From positions 1,285,617 through 1,349,616 of the forward strand of contig NC_037270.1 of the NCBI RefSeq assembly GCF_000002425.4: a stretch of DNA of 64,000 nucleotides, read 5' to 3'. The first letter of the stretch is position 1. The number at the start of each line of letters is the position of its first letter. Of this stretch, positions 1 to 10,423 are shown piece after piece. The translations under genes and the position numbers were made by a program. Source of the stretch: Physcomitrium patens (lineage: Eukaryota > Streptophyta > Bryopsida > Funariales > Funariaceae). A model generated the notes under the pieces. The model was not told the origin of the DNA. It saw only the letters and a list, made by a program, of their open reading frames with translations, and ran no database searches.

Positions 1-1824
1 GGTTAATTTCATAATAACTTATGGAAAACTTTCGTAAAAGCTTCATAGACATGGTTTCACTTTTATACATGTCTATAGATAATTGGTAGATTAGATACTT
101 GGCCAATAAGTTAGCCACATGTCACACATATTGATAGCTTATAGTACAAGTTAAATATATAGTACACAAATAAGAAACTTACCTTGCAAGTTAAAACATG
201 TGTCTTACAAATTGAACATGTTATCATATCGCGTGATGTACTATCTGAGAATACATTAAATATCTAACTGTAGAAATTTTAGCTTAAATTTTAATATATA
301 TATATATATATATATCTTGTCTTAGCTTCCAAAACTCCTTTAATTTGCATAAAATTCAAAATATAGCAAACTCCCTTCGAAACATATTTTTTCCGTGAAG
401 GATTTTCTCTTCCCAAATTTTAGAAATTCATAACTCTTGATCTAACCATTCAATTTATCTCAAATTTATAGGATAGGTAGAATTTACCTTTAAATTGTAC
501 TACAAAAAAACCAAGTGCAAATTCACTCCCGATCTTCTAGAATCTAAGAAACCCTAGTAGATACTCTAAACCCTAATGTACAAGCACCTGAGCTTTATTT
601 TCTTAATATCTCAAGAACCCAATACTCAAATGCCATTAAACTTATATACAAAGTTTACTAACATGAATATAAACATCCTCTAAAATTTTGAGCCAAAACC
701 TTGCCAAATTATTCAAGATATAGCTCAAGACACAACCACTAGTAAATTGGGTCACTTACTACCCTTAGATTGCATGCACTGACTTCAAAATTCAATATCT
801 CTTTCATTATAACTTGGAATCTAACAAGCAGTATGTGAAAAGTGTAACTGCAAAAGTGTTCTCTCCAGTCACAGTCGTCAATCCTCAATTGACCTCTGTA
901 CGCGTGCATTATATCAAAAAGAGTGACAATAGCTCCCAAATCAACACCTTATCTTTCAGCGCCTATATCTCCTTCATAGAAAATCCAAATCATACAAAAT
1001 TTGCACTAAAACCATAGCCAAAAACCTAAACTTGCTGAACCTAGCCTTCAAGGCTCAAATCCCTCCGAAAAACTAACTCTTATCTCTAATATGGCCTTGG
1101 GCAGCTTCCTAGAAGTCCATAGGACATGATTTTTAGCCAATAAGAATAGAGATTTATATCATCTATATTCATCCATATTGGTGCCCTAATTACTCCTTTT
1201 GCTACCAAAACCCTTCTTCAATCCTTTTTCTTGTAAGATTTATATAATTTATGCTCTAAACACCAAATAAAAGAATCAAAACAAAACTTCAAGGATCACC
1301 AATGTCTAATAAAGAAGATTCTAAATATTTAAAATTACTACCAAGAAAATCAATTTCAAAAAGCCACTATCAAAAGAAAATAAAGTTATACAAATTTTGA
1401 TAGTAATCCTTTTAAATAACATCTTTTTAAAGTAATAATTTAACCACATTCTACAACCAACTAAAATCCAATAATATGGCTCTCACCATGTTGTTAAGTA
1501 AATTGTACATTAAATACATAATCACATTATTTTCACATGGTAGCCAAACTACAACACGATAGCATGTTAGAGGTTCTAAAGAATGTTGCTATGTAGCTCT
1601 TATGTAGATAGTATATATAGAAGTAAGAGTAAAGCCCTCTTCTTTCTTGTCAATTTTTTTCTTATTTTTATTCTAATTTCAAGAGTCTCTAGTTTTCTAG
1701 CCTTTAGCAATAGCCATTTGAGTTTCTTATTAAATATATTCACTTTCTTATTTCTAGTTTTTCATCTTTTTTTGATTCATTTCTTATTTATTTATATATT
1801 TTCTTTGAATTCCTGGCCTTGACA
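1..1824 (-). mobile_element. LTR-like repeat copy 3, split by an insertion
   Basis: Read on the minus strand, 1-223 and 1563-1824 align end to end with the repeats at 9712-10240 and 25996-26505. Shared landmarks include the segment around the CTTCATAGA string near 42-50 and the TGACA end at 1820-1824, which is the complement of the TGTCA start of the other copies. About 60 bp of this copy lies left of the window. The two halves are separated by about 1.34 kb of unrelated DNA described separately. No internal retroelement coding sequence is recognisable beside it, so it is either a solo LTR or a truncated element end. Confidence 0.75.
224..1562. mobile_element. Possible small inverted-repeat transposon inside the LTR
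   Basis: This segment interrupts LTR copy 3. The 7-bp string CATGTTA stands on both sides (217-223 and 1563-1569), like a target-site duplication. The ends carry short, imperfect inverted similarity (TATCGCGTG at 227-235; CACGATA ending at 1561). The interior has no convincing coding sequence, a (TA)n tract near 295-315, and two AAACCCTA strings near 549-575. Length and flanking repeat suggest a non-autonomous DNA transposon. The superfamily cannot be assigned from such degenerate ends. Confidence 0.45.
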
Positions 1825-3607
1825 ACACCCTTTTGAATCAACAAAAAACCTAGCTCAAAGTCTTGATTCAATTCATAGTAGGATTATGCAAAGCACAAGG
1901 TCTGCATAATATAGAGATTCTAGCCATAGCTTACTACATGCCAAATTTGGTCATCTATAGATACTAGTATGTGGTTCTTACAAGTGCAAAGACTTTCATT
2001 CAAGATCAAGGTACCTTTGTAATAAGCCTCATGGCTTTACTATCCATAGTCGAGGCCAAGGCTATGGTTTATAACATGGCAGTCTTGTTAGCTAAGCTCA
2101 TTGATGATATTGCATCTATTGTTACCCAACGCAATCGCAACAAGGATGCCAATAATGCCAATAACAAAGATATTTCAAAAGTATTGTCCTATGATATGTA
2201 TACACTATAGACATCTCTACTTTATATTTCTATCCATCAGCACAAGCTGCCATTAGAATCAACTAAGTGGTACTCTCAATCCATTGAGGATATTGAAAAT
2301 GACCGCCAAACCATATGTGTGCCTACCATGAAGAGATGACCTTCAAGGATGTTGTTGACAAGTGCTCCAATTTGCAAACAAAAATTTTACATTGAATAGG
2401 CTCATTGTAATAGCTAATTTTCACAACTTTAAAAAAGTTTTTCTTAATACGAGCATAGTCAAATTCAACTTCTCCATCACTAGTGGGAGATAGGTGGAAG
2501 ATACAAAAGTATGAAGAATGCTTCATAGACTTCTTGCTTGAAAGTATCTTTCATTCTAAACAATTCAATAGAATTTGTCAAATTTAAAAAAGATGGATGT
2601 TTTTGAATAGCTTTATAGATGAATTTCACAAAAGTTCGTGTTAGAAGGCGTAATTGTACAATTAAATTCAAATGGCGATGCACAATTTTTGGCTTTTCAT
2701 TCAGATTAAAACTTGGGTACAATTTCGGGAGCCGGAACAATACATAAAAATTTCCCCTCTTTCACACACCAATCTTTCGAACTTCAGGTTGGAGGAAACG
2801 TGCAAACTAAGGAATCCTCATGACCACCGATTTTGATAGTAGTTTTAAAGTCTTTAGAGGGAATGCAAACTATTTCGCATATCTCTTCGAGGTAATACTG
2901 GAAGCACACAAACATCGAGGAAATAGATCTCGACGAACAATTTTAATATCCGGTGCAAGCTGCTACCAGAACGGAAACCACAACTGCTCTTATAGTCACA
3001 TTCATGTGCTAACGTCGCCTGATGGAGGACAAGGAAAGAACCAGAAAAGATGTCCCCACGGCACCAGGACCTCTCCCCAGCACCAACTTCTTCGGAAATG
3101 CCGTTGTGTTCAGATTTCGCAGGTATCAATGCCATATTCAACGTGCCGAACATCAGAGAAAATTAATTTCAAAAGCCGTTCTAATGAACGGATACCTTCT
3201 TTGACGCCCACCAACTAACCAAGCAAAAGGTGTCCACTCCATGTACTCGTAACAATGTCCCTGCCTTCGAGAATATGTTGTATCTGTATATCTCGTGAGC
3301 CATACAATTGGACCTCTGAAGAAATCACTGATGAAGCTCACATGCCTGAGCCGCAACCACCCACGACCCAATGCTTGCTTATTAAAAGATGTACATACGG
3401 GAAATTCAATTCTTTTCAGCACTATGTGCTCAAGTTGAAGGGCGTATGATAACGTGCACAACTGTAAAACCTGAAAAATTAGAAATATACCTTAAACAGC
3501 TTCAAGTCCACCCAGATGAACTGCAGTTGTGCTGGAATCGAACTAGCGTGCTGCCATATCATAAGATTGTGCACGTCCTGAGAAGCGCGTCACAAGACTG
3601 AGGGGCA
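1825..3607. other. Region without a recognised gene; probable 3' end of the next gene
   Basis: 1825-2750 is AT-rich and holds short open frames on both strands (for example 1971-2210 + and 2323-2740 -) that resemble no family I know and are interrupted by stops. 2760-3607 has more balanced composition. It lies directly downstream of the minus-strand ankyrin gene ending at 3608, so it is the likely 3' UTR. Overlapping frames on both strands there look like chance. Confidence 0.4.
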
Positions 3608-4972
3608 TCACACGCTGCTGTAGAGTTGGTGGAGGGCCTGAGACAATTCATTTACTCGTGCCAAAATACGATCGTGATGTGGACCCTGTAACCTAGAACC
3701 GTATTTCTGTAAAAACTTATCAGGGTGCCACCGCAGAATCTCCTTCCTCAGCAACTGCTTGTGCTCTGAAGGACTGGCGTTGTGCAGGATCACCCTGGAT
3801 AATTCTGCATCCTTGCCCTTCTCCACCGGAAAAGGTACATCAGAGTAGCTAAGACAAAGATTACGAGAATCCGAAAACTTCTTCCACGCGATCTCATAGA
3901 GCTTACATCGGTCATCGCTTTTCTTCTGTAAAACCCGCTCCCTCCATGCTCTGTCCTTGGCAATTTCCTCCTCTAGGATCCGTTTGGCTTCTCGATTCCT
4001 TTCCTCCTGCTCTCGTTTCCGTTTATCGTTCAACTCTTTCAACAATCCGCCCTCAAGCGGGTCTTTTTGTTTCGTCTTCCTGCTTGTCCGCAGAAACGCG
4101 TATTCATCCTCATCATCATTGTACAGGAATTCAGACCAATTTTCTCTGTACCAATCCTTCTTAGGCTGAGGTTCACCCCAACTATGGCCCCACCAACTTT
4201 CATTATCGCTTAATTCCTCTTCTAAGCGAGTCCCCCAGTCTTGCGGTTCTATGTAGGTCTTCTTGGGTTTCAAATCCTCTTCCTTCTCCTTCCGCAATCT
4301 CTCAAGTCTAGCCTCCACTGCAATCAATGGAGTCACCCCCTCATAATTGGCACTGAGCATGTCCCCTCCTGCATCTCTCAACTTTGCAATGCAATCCGTG
4401 AAACCATAGCGTGCTGCGATATGCAATGGAGTATTCCCCTTGGCATCCTGAGCAGTGATGTCCGCACCTCCTGAGATCAAGAAATCTACCAAGTCCGAAG
4501 AACCAGCATAGCAAGCATGATGCAGTGGAGTTAACCCCTCCGCATCCGCGCAATTGATGTCAATATGAATTAATGCCTCCCTCAACACATCACTTTGATT
4601 AGATTTCCGACTGCAGTGCGAACGCCTCTTGCCCTTTTGCCTTCTCCCATCCAGTTCCTCAACGGAGTCGTAGGAGTGACTGAAATGTCCGCTTCTAGAA
4701 GGCTCATCATCTGTATCAGACCCCAACTCGGAAACGATATCCGACAAGCCCTCGTCATTGCGCTTCTTCTTGTTGCGGCGACGGTTCCCATCGGCGTCCG
4801 CATCGTCCACAGAGGACTTGCGGTCCTGTTTCCTGCGCTTGTGGACAAAGTACTTGCCGTTCTTTCGCAGCACCCGCAGAAGGCGCGAGAGGTGGCCGGT
4901 GGCAGCAGCTTGAAGCAGCTTGCGCTCGACCTTAATGGGATCGTAGCGAGAGTTGCGCATAGTGATAGACAA
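3608..4972 (-). CDS. NFKBIL1: NFKBIL1-like ankyrin-repeat protein
   Basis: This is a single uninterrupted frame of 454 residues. A basic/acidic low-complexity N-terminal segment (about 40-130) contains K/R clusters that could serve nuclear import. Two clear ankyrin repeats follow (about 144-176 and 177-209, with TPLHHACYAG and TPLHIAARYG), then a start of a third. Next come a highly charged, Glu/Arg-rich helical stretch and a C-terminal segment with the motif WHPDKF at about 415-420, as in the J-like end of NFKBIL1/IkBL proteins. Animal NFKBIL1 is nuclear and linked to mRNA splicing and NF-kB modulation. Plants lack NF-kB, so an RNA-processing role is the safer inference. The first Met is used; a second at codon 5 is equally possible. 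Confidence 0.9.
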   Translation of the reverse strand: MSITMRNSRYDPIKVERKLLQAAATGHLSRLLRVLRKNGKYFVHKRRKQDRKSSVDDADADGNRRRNKKKRNDEGLSDIVSELGSDTDDEPSRSGHFSHSYDSVEELDGRRQKGKRRSHCSRKSNQSDVLREALIHIDINCADAEGLTPLHHACYAGSSDLVDFLISGGADITAQDAKGNTPLHIAARYGFTDCIAKLRDAGGDMLSANYEGVTPLIAVEARLERLRKEKEEDLKPKKTYIEPQDWGTRLEEELSDNESWWGHSWGEPQPKKDWYRENWSEFLYNDDEDEYAFLRTSRKTKQKDPLEGGLLKELNDKRKREQEERNREAKRILEEEIAKDRAWRERVLQKKSDDRCKLYEIAWKKFSDSRNLCLSYSDVPFPVEKGKDAELSRVILHNASPSEHKQLLRKEILRWHPDKFLQKYGSRLQGPHHDRILARVNELSQALHQLYSSV

Positions 4973-5860
4973 TACAATTGCGAAACCCTAGGGAGGAAAT
5001 CCGGTGGAGGGCGCAAGGGATGATGGTAGGATGATGGTAGAGATAACAATGAAAGAAGAAACAACCCTGCACACCCTAAACTGACAACAGAAAGCTGGGA
5101 GAGAACGGGAGCCGCGAAGGCAAGAGCATGGGCGGGGCGGGGCAGAGCCGCAAAGCCACAATGCCACAACGAGAGCCACCGACCAAGGTGGTAGCCAGGG
5201 AGGGAAGCACACAGACAGGAGGACGAAGACGAGGATGTTGATGATGGATGGATGAGTGAACCCATTCATCCACATCCGGCGAGGGTGTCCAGCCTCGCCC
5301 TTTCCACATTGCCCTCTCCTACACTGGTTGGTGACTTTTGCTTTCTTAAGCCCTGGTCCCTCCGCGTTTCTCCTTGCCTTTTACTTTTGTTCAAGAGGAC
5401 CTCCACAACAATACACACGCAAGCCTTCTCCCTGAGAGGGAGACGTAGTGAGCACATCATGGCAGCTCCAGCAGGTGTGGAGATAAGGAATGGGCTCAGC
5501 ACACATACTGTGTTGGCCAATGAGATCATAGCAGCGCTTGACTTGTAAGGCTAGCGGGAATGCTTCATTCACACTATTTTTATATAAAGACTGCCTGACA
5601 CAACGGCTTTGGCACGTATTGGGATGTGTAAATGTTTGATGGGTCTACATACTCTGCCTCATCTCGCAGCCGCCTCACGCCATCACCGAGTAATAATGTA
5701 CTACAAAGTCCTGTTCACCCTTGGTGAGAGCTTGTCTTGTCGAATATTGATAGCTTGTGCATTGTCAGTCACACCTAATTGGCTGAGGAAACAATCATTA
5801 CTGGCCAATTATTTGGTGGAGGCGCCAAGTAATCGCATGAGAAAATCCTGAGTCAACGTA
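4973..5860. other. GC-richer 5' region of the ankyrin gene; possible divergent exon
   Basis: This is the promoter and leader side of the gene ending at 4972. On the plus strand an ATG at 5460 opens a 29-codon frame (beginning MAAPAGVEIRNG) that runs into GTAAGG at 5545-5550, a good splice-donor context. No recognisable continuation follows before the AT-rich repeat DNA begins near 5860. It could be the first exon of a truncated divergent gene, or chance. Confidence 0.3.
4983..4990 (+). promoter_or_regulatory. Telo-box beside the NFKBIL1-like start
   Basis: AAACCCTA lies about 10 bp upstream of the minus-strand ATG at 4972. Telo-boxes are a known plant promoter/5'-leader element of growth-related and translation genes. 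The orientation here is on the opposite strand from the gene. Function is inferred only from position. Confidence 0.5.
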
Positions 5861-8800
5861 TTTGGAAGTTCCTCCAAAAGTTTACAAGGCTTTGACAAAC
5901 GATTAGCGTACGAGATCCAACTCAATATGGAAGATATCAATTGAGGGGGCTACTTCATGCCACTAAGAAATCCCGCACAACCTTCACCTACGTCTGGCAG
6001 CAGAGACCCACATCAGCAGCTCTTGGAGACACCCCACGGAGGAGAATCCTCATCGACTTTAAAACACAGGTAGAGCATTAGCACGCATTAAAACAAGAGC
6101 TCAACACTCCCTCTCAATCAGCTAGACTTGATCTAAGATTCACTCTCGGAGTGCTTCAGAGGCAAATTAAATTACGAGCTATCAATTTCATCACCATCGG
6201 CCTTTGCTTGGGTCACTCTAGTACCCCCATTCGCCTTGGATATTAGTATCCTCAAGGAGGTTTACATATTCTTGAGGTTTCCATATTCCACCAGCTTGGC
6301 AACAAGAGTCAATCTTTTCACTAAAACACAATCTTTTTGTTGCACTCCAATAGAATTATTAGAACACACATCCAATTAGACTACCATAGAAAGTGACTTG
6401 ATAAGATAAAAACCTCATTCATCATATCTTTAATTTCTTCTAAGGTTGAAAAACTTGTCGTATTAAGAGTAGTGGCAAGCATGGTGAATTCACACATTCA
6501 AACTTTTTCTAGCATTGAAGGATTCGTAACCATTATCCTTCCAACAAAGTTCAAAATGGTCTATTTGTAACTTAGAGAATCATTATGTCTCTTGTTGTAA
6601 AAGTACTTTCACTTACAACTCTATAGGATTCATTGTCAACACTCTAAAAGCAATTGGTGGTAATGATGCCACAACAAGTAGTCAAATTCTTACACAAAGA
6701 TAAGGTATTATACACAATTTGCCTTAACATGGAAGTAGTCAACAACATGCTTCCTTGAAGACCATCTTCCATTCGCACCTCTACATTGTTAATTACCTTA
6801 CCTATAATAACACATATTGAGTCTTGTACTGATCTTAGCAAATTATTTATATTTTTCTTAAGAAAGTTCTTCATTAGTAATGACTACCTTACCTTTGTCC
6901 ATAACTTCACCACCATTGCACATGCATATGATATCCCAAATACTTATTGTGTTTCACAATATTGCACTTCTTTGTTGGAAGATGCATAAGACTTGTTCAA
7001 ATTCTTATCTCAACTATTCAACTCCATCTACTTAGACACAAGTACAATACTTGCACAAAATGTCATTCATTCCTGTAAACCAACATAATTTGACATGAGA
7101 CTACTTCAACAATACCTAAAATTATCATGATAAAAATTTATATTTATATTTCTTCTAATTTACTAACTACTTCAAATTGGCTACTAGTAACAAGAGCAAA
7201 TTCATGCATTAGATAGTGTTGCAATACTTTACATGATCATTTTTTCCAAACTTGATGTGAGAAGATAGAATCAACACATTTTTATGAGATAAAGCTATGT
7301 TATGACAATAAAATGTATGCCTTTCATACTTAGGATTTGTGATCTTTCAATAAGAAAAATTTCATCAATCCTTAGTTATCAATTTCATTGTTTCTACCAA
7401 CACAAATACATATAATTATTACAATCATTGCTTTAACATCAACTTACACATGATCACAAGAGCCTAGAAAAAATCCTCACTTTAAAAGATCTTTTTAAGT
7501 AGTTATCTATATTATAAATTGACTTTTGCTAAAAGAAGCTTGACATTACTATAACCAAAGACACTTCCAATATGAGAAGATTTAAGCAAAAGGTGTATCC
7601 ATACATCATTTGAAACACCTTGGAGCAGAATACAATTAGTTGTATATTACTTCAATTCATACTTAAACGACTTAGTGATATGAAGAATAAATTGGAGGCT
7701 CAATTTGTGCCCAAGATAAATTTAAATTAGATATTACATCTCTAAGTAGATGAAATTTGAGAATCACTAAAAGACCACAAATTCTCATATCAATTGTATT
7801 TTTCTAACTCAATTGTATCTATCTTTTCAAAAAATGTGCCTTTATTAGACCTTGGTTTGTACTTTAAGAGATTTAAGATATCAATTAGCTATTGATTGTC
7901 AATATGAATTGCAATATAATAACAATATCATTAACCATTATCAAACTATTGAATTTATGCATCAAATTAATTGATATTCAAGTAATCATAGCCAAAGCCA
8001 ATACATATTGCTTTCTAGACATAGTATCAATAATTATCAATATTGTTAAAAATACTACTATAATAAATGCCATTATTAGTCTTAGTAATAAAATATTCTT
8101 TGGACTTGATTGAATGATCCAAATAGCATGTATGTTAGATAATGTTCATCTACACATGTCTATCAATCTATACAATATTGCTCCATATGTGATCTTACTC
8201 TCTACTATGACCATGACCTTAGAAGTAATATCCACTCCTACCTTACTTCTTATTTTGGTGGCTAAGAATAACTACTACAATTGATCCACCTTTCATAATT
8301 TTTGTCTACTTGACAATCAACTATGCATCAAACACTTTCAAAAAATGGTTAAAAGATCTAGCCTTTGACATTACCTCATCACCTCTTAAGTCTTATTTGC
8401 AAAGATTCTCCCTATATAGTACTCTCAATTTTATAGTATATTTACCATATCAACATTAGGTTTTCTAGTTCTACACAACACTATATTAAATTGCAACTAT
8501 AGCAATATTTCTTCAAATAAAGTCATGCAATGGTGGCTCATAAAATTTAAAATTATTGTTATTATTGAAAAATCATTTTTATAGTATCCAATGCTTTAGC
8601 TATTCTAATACATATTTAGATGTAATAATTCTTGGTTTGCCTCACAACCATTCTTAATGACATAGTCAGCCAGTTTTTTCTTACAACCAACATTGATATT
8701 GGTTTGGATGATGTACTTCAACTTAGTGTTACAATGCTCTTTGTAGAAACTCAATTTAAACTTATATTCATCCAACTAACTAACCTATAGAAATTTCTAA

Positions 8801-8990
8801 TAACTATGATTAATATCCAACTTCATATCAACCTCATATTTAAGTAATAATACAATATTATTTCTTTCATTCATAATAATTTCAATATTTTTAGTGTCAA
8901 TTCAACTTTCTTTGGCAAAACCACCTTAATTGGTCACAACTTTATCACTAAAGCACCATCCATTCAATAAATCACCTATTGAGGGAACAT
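5861..8990. other. AT-rich intergenic DNA, no gene seen
   Basis: About 3.1 kb of AT-rich sequence with only short low-complexity open frames (for example 6644-6874 - and 7892-8113 +). It probably includes worn-out transposon sequence belonging to the gypsy remnant that becomes recognisable at about 9.0 kb, but I could not identify gag or protease motifs in it. Confidence 0.4.
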
Positions 8991-8999
8991 AGACAAACA

Positions 9000-10366
9000 A
9001 AAATAATTAAATTTCAAGTTCAAAAGTTACTTGGAGTCAATGTTATTAGCTATTCTTTCTCTTTGTAAGCTTTATTTGTTATCTTAGTAGAAAAGAATGG
9101 TAATAAAATCTACTTTTGCATAGACTATTATTGCTTGAATTCTATCACAAAGATGATATACATCATCTTCTATACATTGATGATATATTAGATCAATTTT
9201 AAGAAGCCATTATTTTTTTATCTATTAATTTTTTTAATGGATTTTGACATATTCCTCTCTCAAACTCTATTAAAAAAATTACCATCTTCATTTATCAACA
9301 TCTCAACAACCTTTGATAGATTTTTGCTTGCATCTATATTATAAGAGTCAAATTAAAGGCCAAAAATTGCATAATTGACTTAATGGAGATTACACACCTT
9401 GGCCTTGTTGTCTCTATTATAGAGCTATATCTTGATTTAGATAATGTATGTGAAAAGTGATAATTTTTAACTTTCAGCAATGTCAAATACATTCAATTAT
9501 TTATTAGGTTGGTGAATTACTATGAAAGATTTTTCTGCAACTTTGATGTGATCGTTACACTTCTTTATCAAATAAAGAAGAAAAGACTAGTCTTAGTTTA
9601 GAACAATGCTAAATAAATTATCTTTGATAAATTCAAGGTCAACATATATACTACTCTCTGTTTATTTATTTTCATTTTTACTTATTATTCATTCTATAGA
9701 TCAATGCCAACTATCAAGGACATAAATCTTTAAAAACTAAAATGTCAATACACTCTTGTGTCACTTGAAAAGACTAAAAAATCACTCAAAGATGATATAG
9801 TATTCAACTAAAATGGCTATTACCAAAGATAAGAAGATTAGAAAGTCTTGAAATAAGACAATGAAATAGAAAGGTATTTACAAGAGTGAAGAAGGCTTTA
9901 TTCTTGCCTCCATATATACTCTTAACTAAGAACTACATGGCAATGTCTTATAGGACCTCCAAAATATGTTGACTTTGTAAGATACATATCTTAACTTACA
10001 AAGCAAGTTTTTTATATGTGCACCATATAATTAGCTTGTTCCACAAGCTACCAATATGTAATTAACTTGTTGATCAAGTTTTTAACCTATCAATCAATTA
10101 CAAAGACATGTAAAGTCAAAGCAACATCTATGAAGCTTCTAAGAAGTTTTTTTAGAAAATATTATGAAATAAATCTATTTTTATATACTTCTACTTAATC
10201 ATATAAGTACATATTAGAGTAAATATATATGTTTGTGACACTAATCACAATGTGGTAGGTACAATTTTAAATCAACAGATTAATGATAATAAGCAGATGA
10301 TAGCTTATGCTTCATAACAACTTTCTAAAGTTAAAAAAAACTATGGCATAAGTGATAAAGAGATAA
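9000..10366 (+). pseudogene. Decayed Ty3/gypsy pol (RT-RNase H), interrupted by an LTR
   Basis: Translating across stops and frameshifts shows gypsy pol landmarks in order. The early RT block is near 9015-9190 (VEKNGNK, then FCIDYYCLNSIT). The RT thumb/connection is near 9390-9640 (LVNYYERFFCNF, then FDKF). The RNase H start is at about 10241-10365 (GTILNQQ, IAYAS, KKNYGISDKE). The frame holds many stops and cannot be expressed. The RNase H motif spacing differs from that of the element at 23.9-27.1 kb, so this appears to be another gypsy lineage. A complete LTR-like repeat (9712-10240) sits between the RT and RNase H parts. The (TA)n tract at 10374-10419 ends the recognisable region. Confidence 0.75.
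9712..10240 (+). mobile_element. Solo LTR, copy 1, inserted in gypsy pol
   Basis: A 529-bp segment with terminal TATCA...TGACA, close to the canonical inverted TG...CA ends of LTRs. It aligns along its whole length with 25996-26505 and with the minus strand of 1-223 plus 1563-1824. Recognisable pol sequence resumes on both sides, which marks it as an insertion. The flanking 5-mers are CCAAC and CTAAT; they agree at three positions and differ by two C/T transitions, compatible with an old target-site duplication. Confidence 0.75.
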
Positions 10367-10372
10367 ATAAAT

Positions 10373-10373
<1 letters not shown>

Positions 10374-10419
<46 letters not shown>
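10374..10419. repeat. (TA)n microsatellite
   Basis: An almost perfect TA dinucleotide run immediately after the RNase H remnant. Confidence 0.9.

Positions 10420-10423
<4 letters not shown>

Noticed and set aside
4582-5309. Ser/Leu/Pro-rich minus-strand frames
   Set aside because: They overlap the NFKBIL1-like gene in another frame and its leader, with no domain resemblance.
9743-10240. LTR copy 1 starting at TGTCAATAC (9743)
   Set aside because: Homology with copy 2 continues 31 bp further left without gaps to TATCA/TGTCA, so the earlier boundary is better supported.
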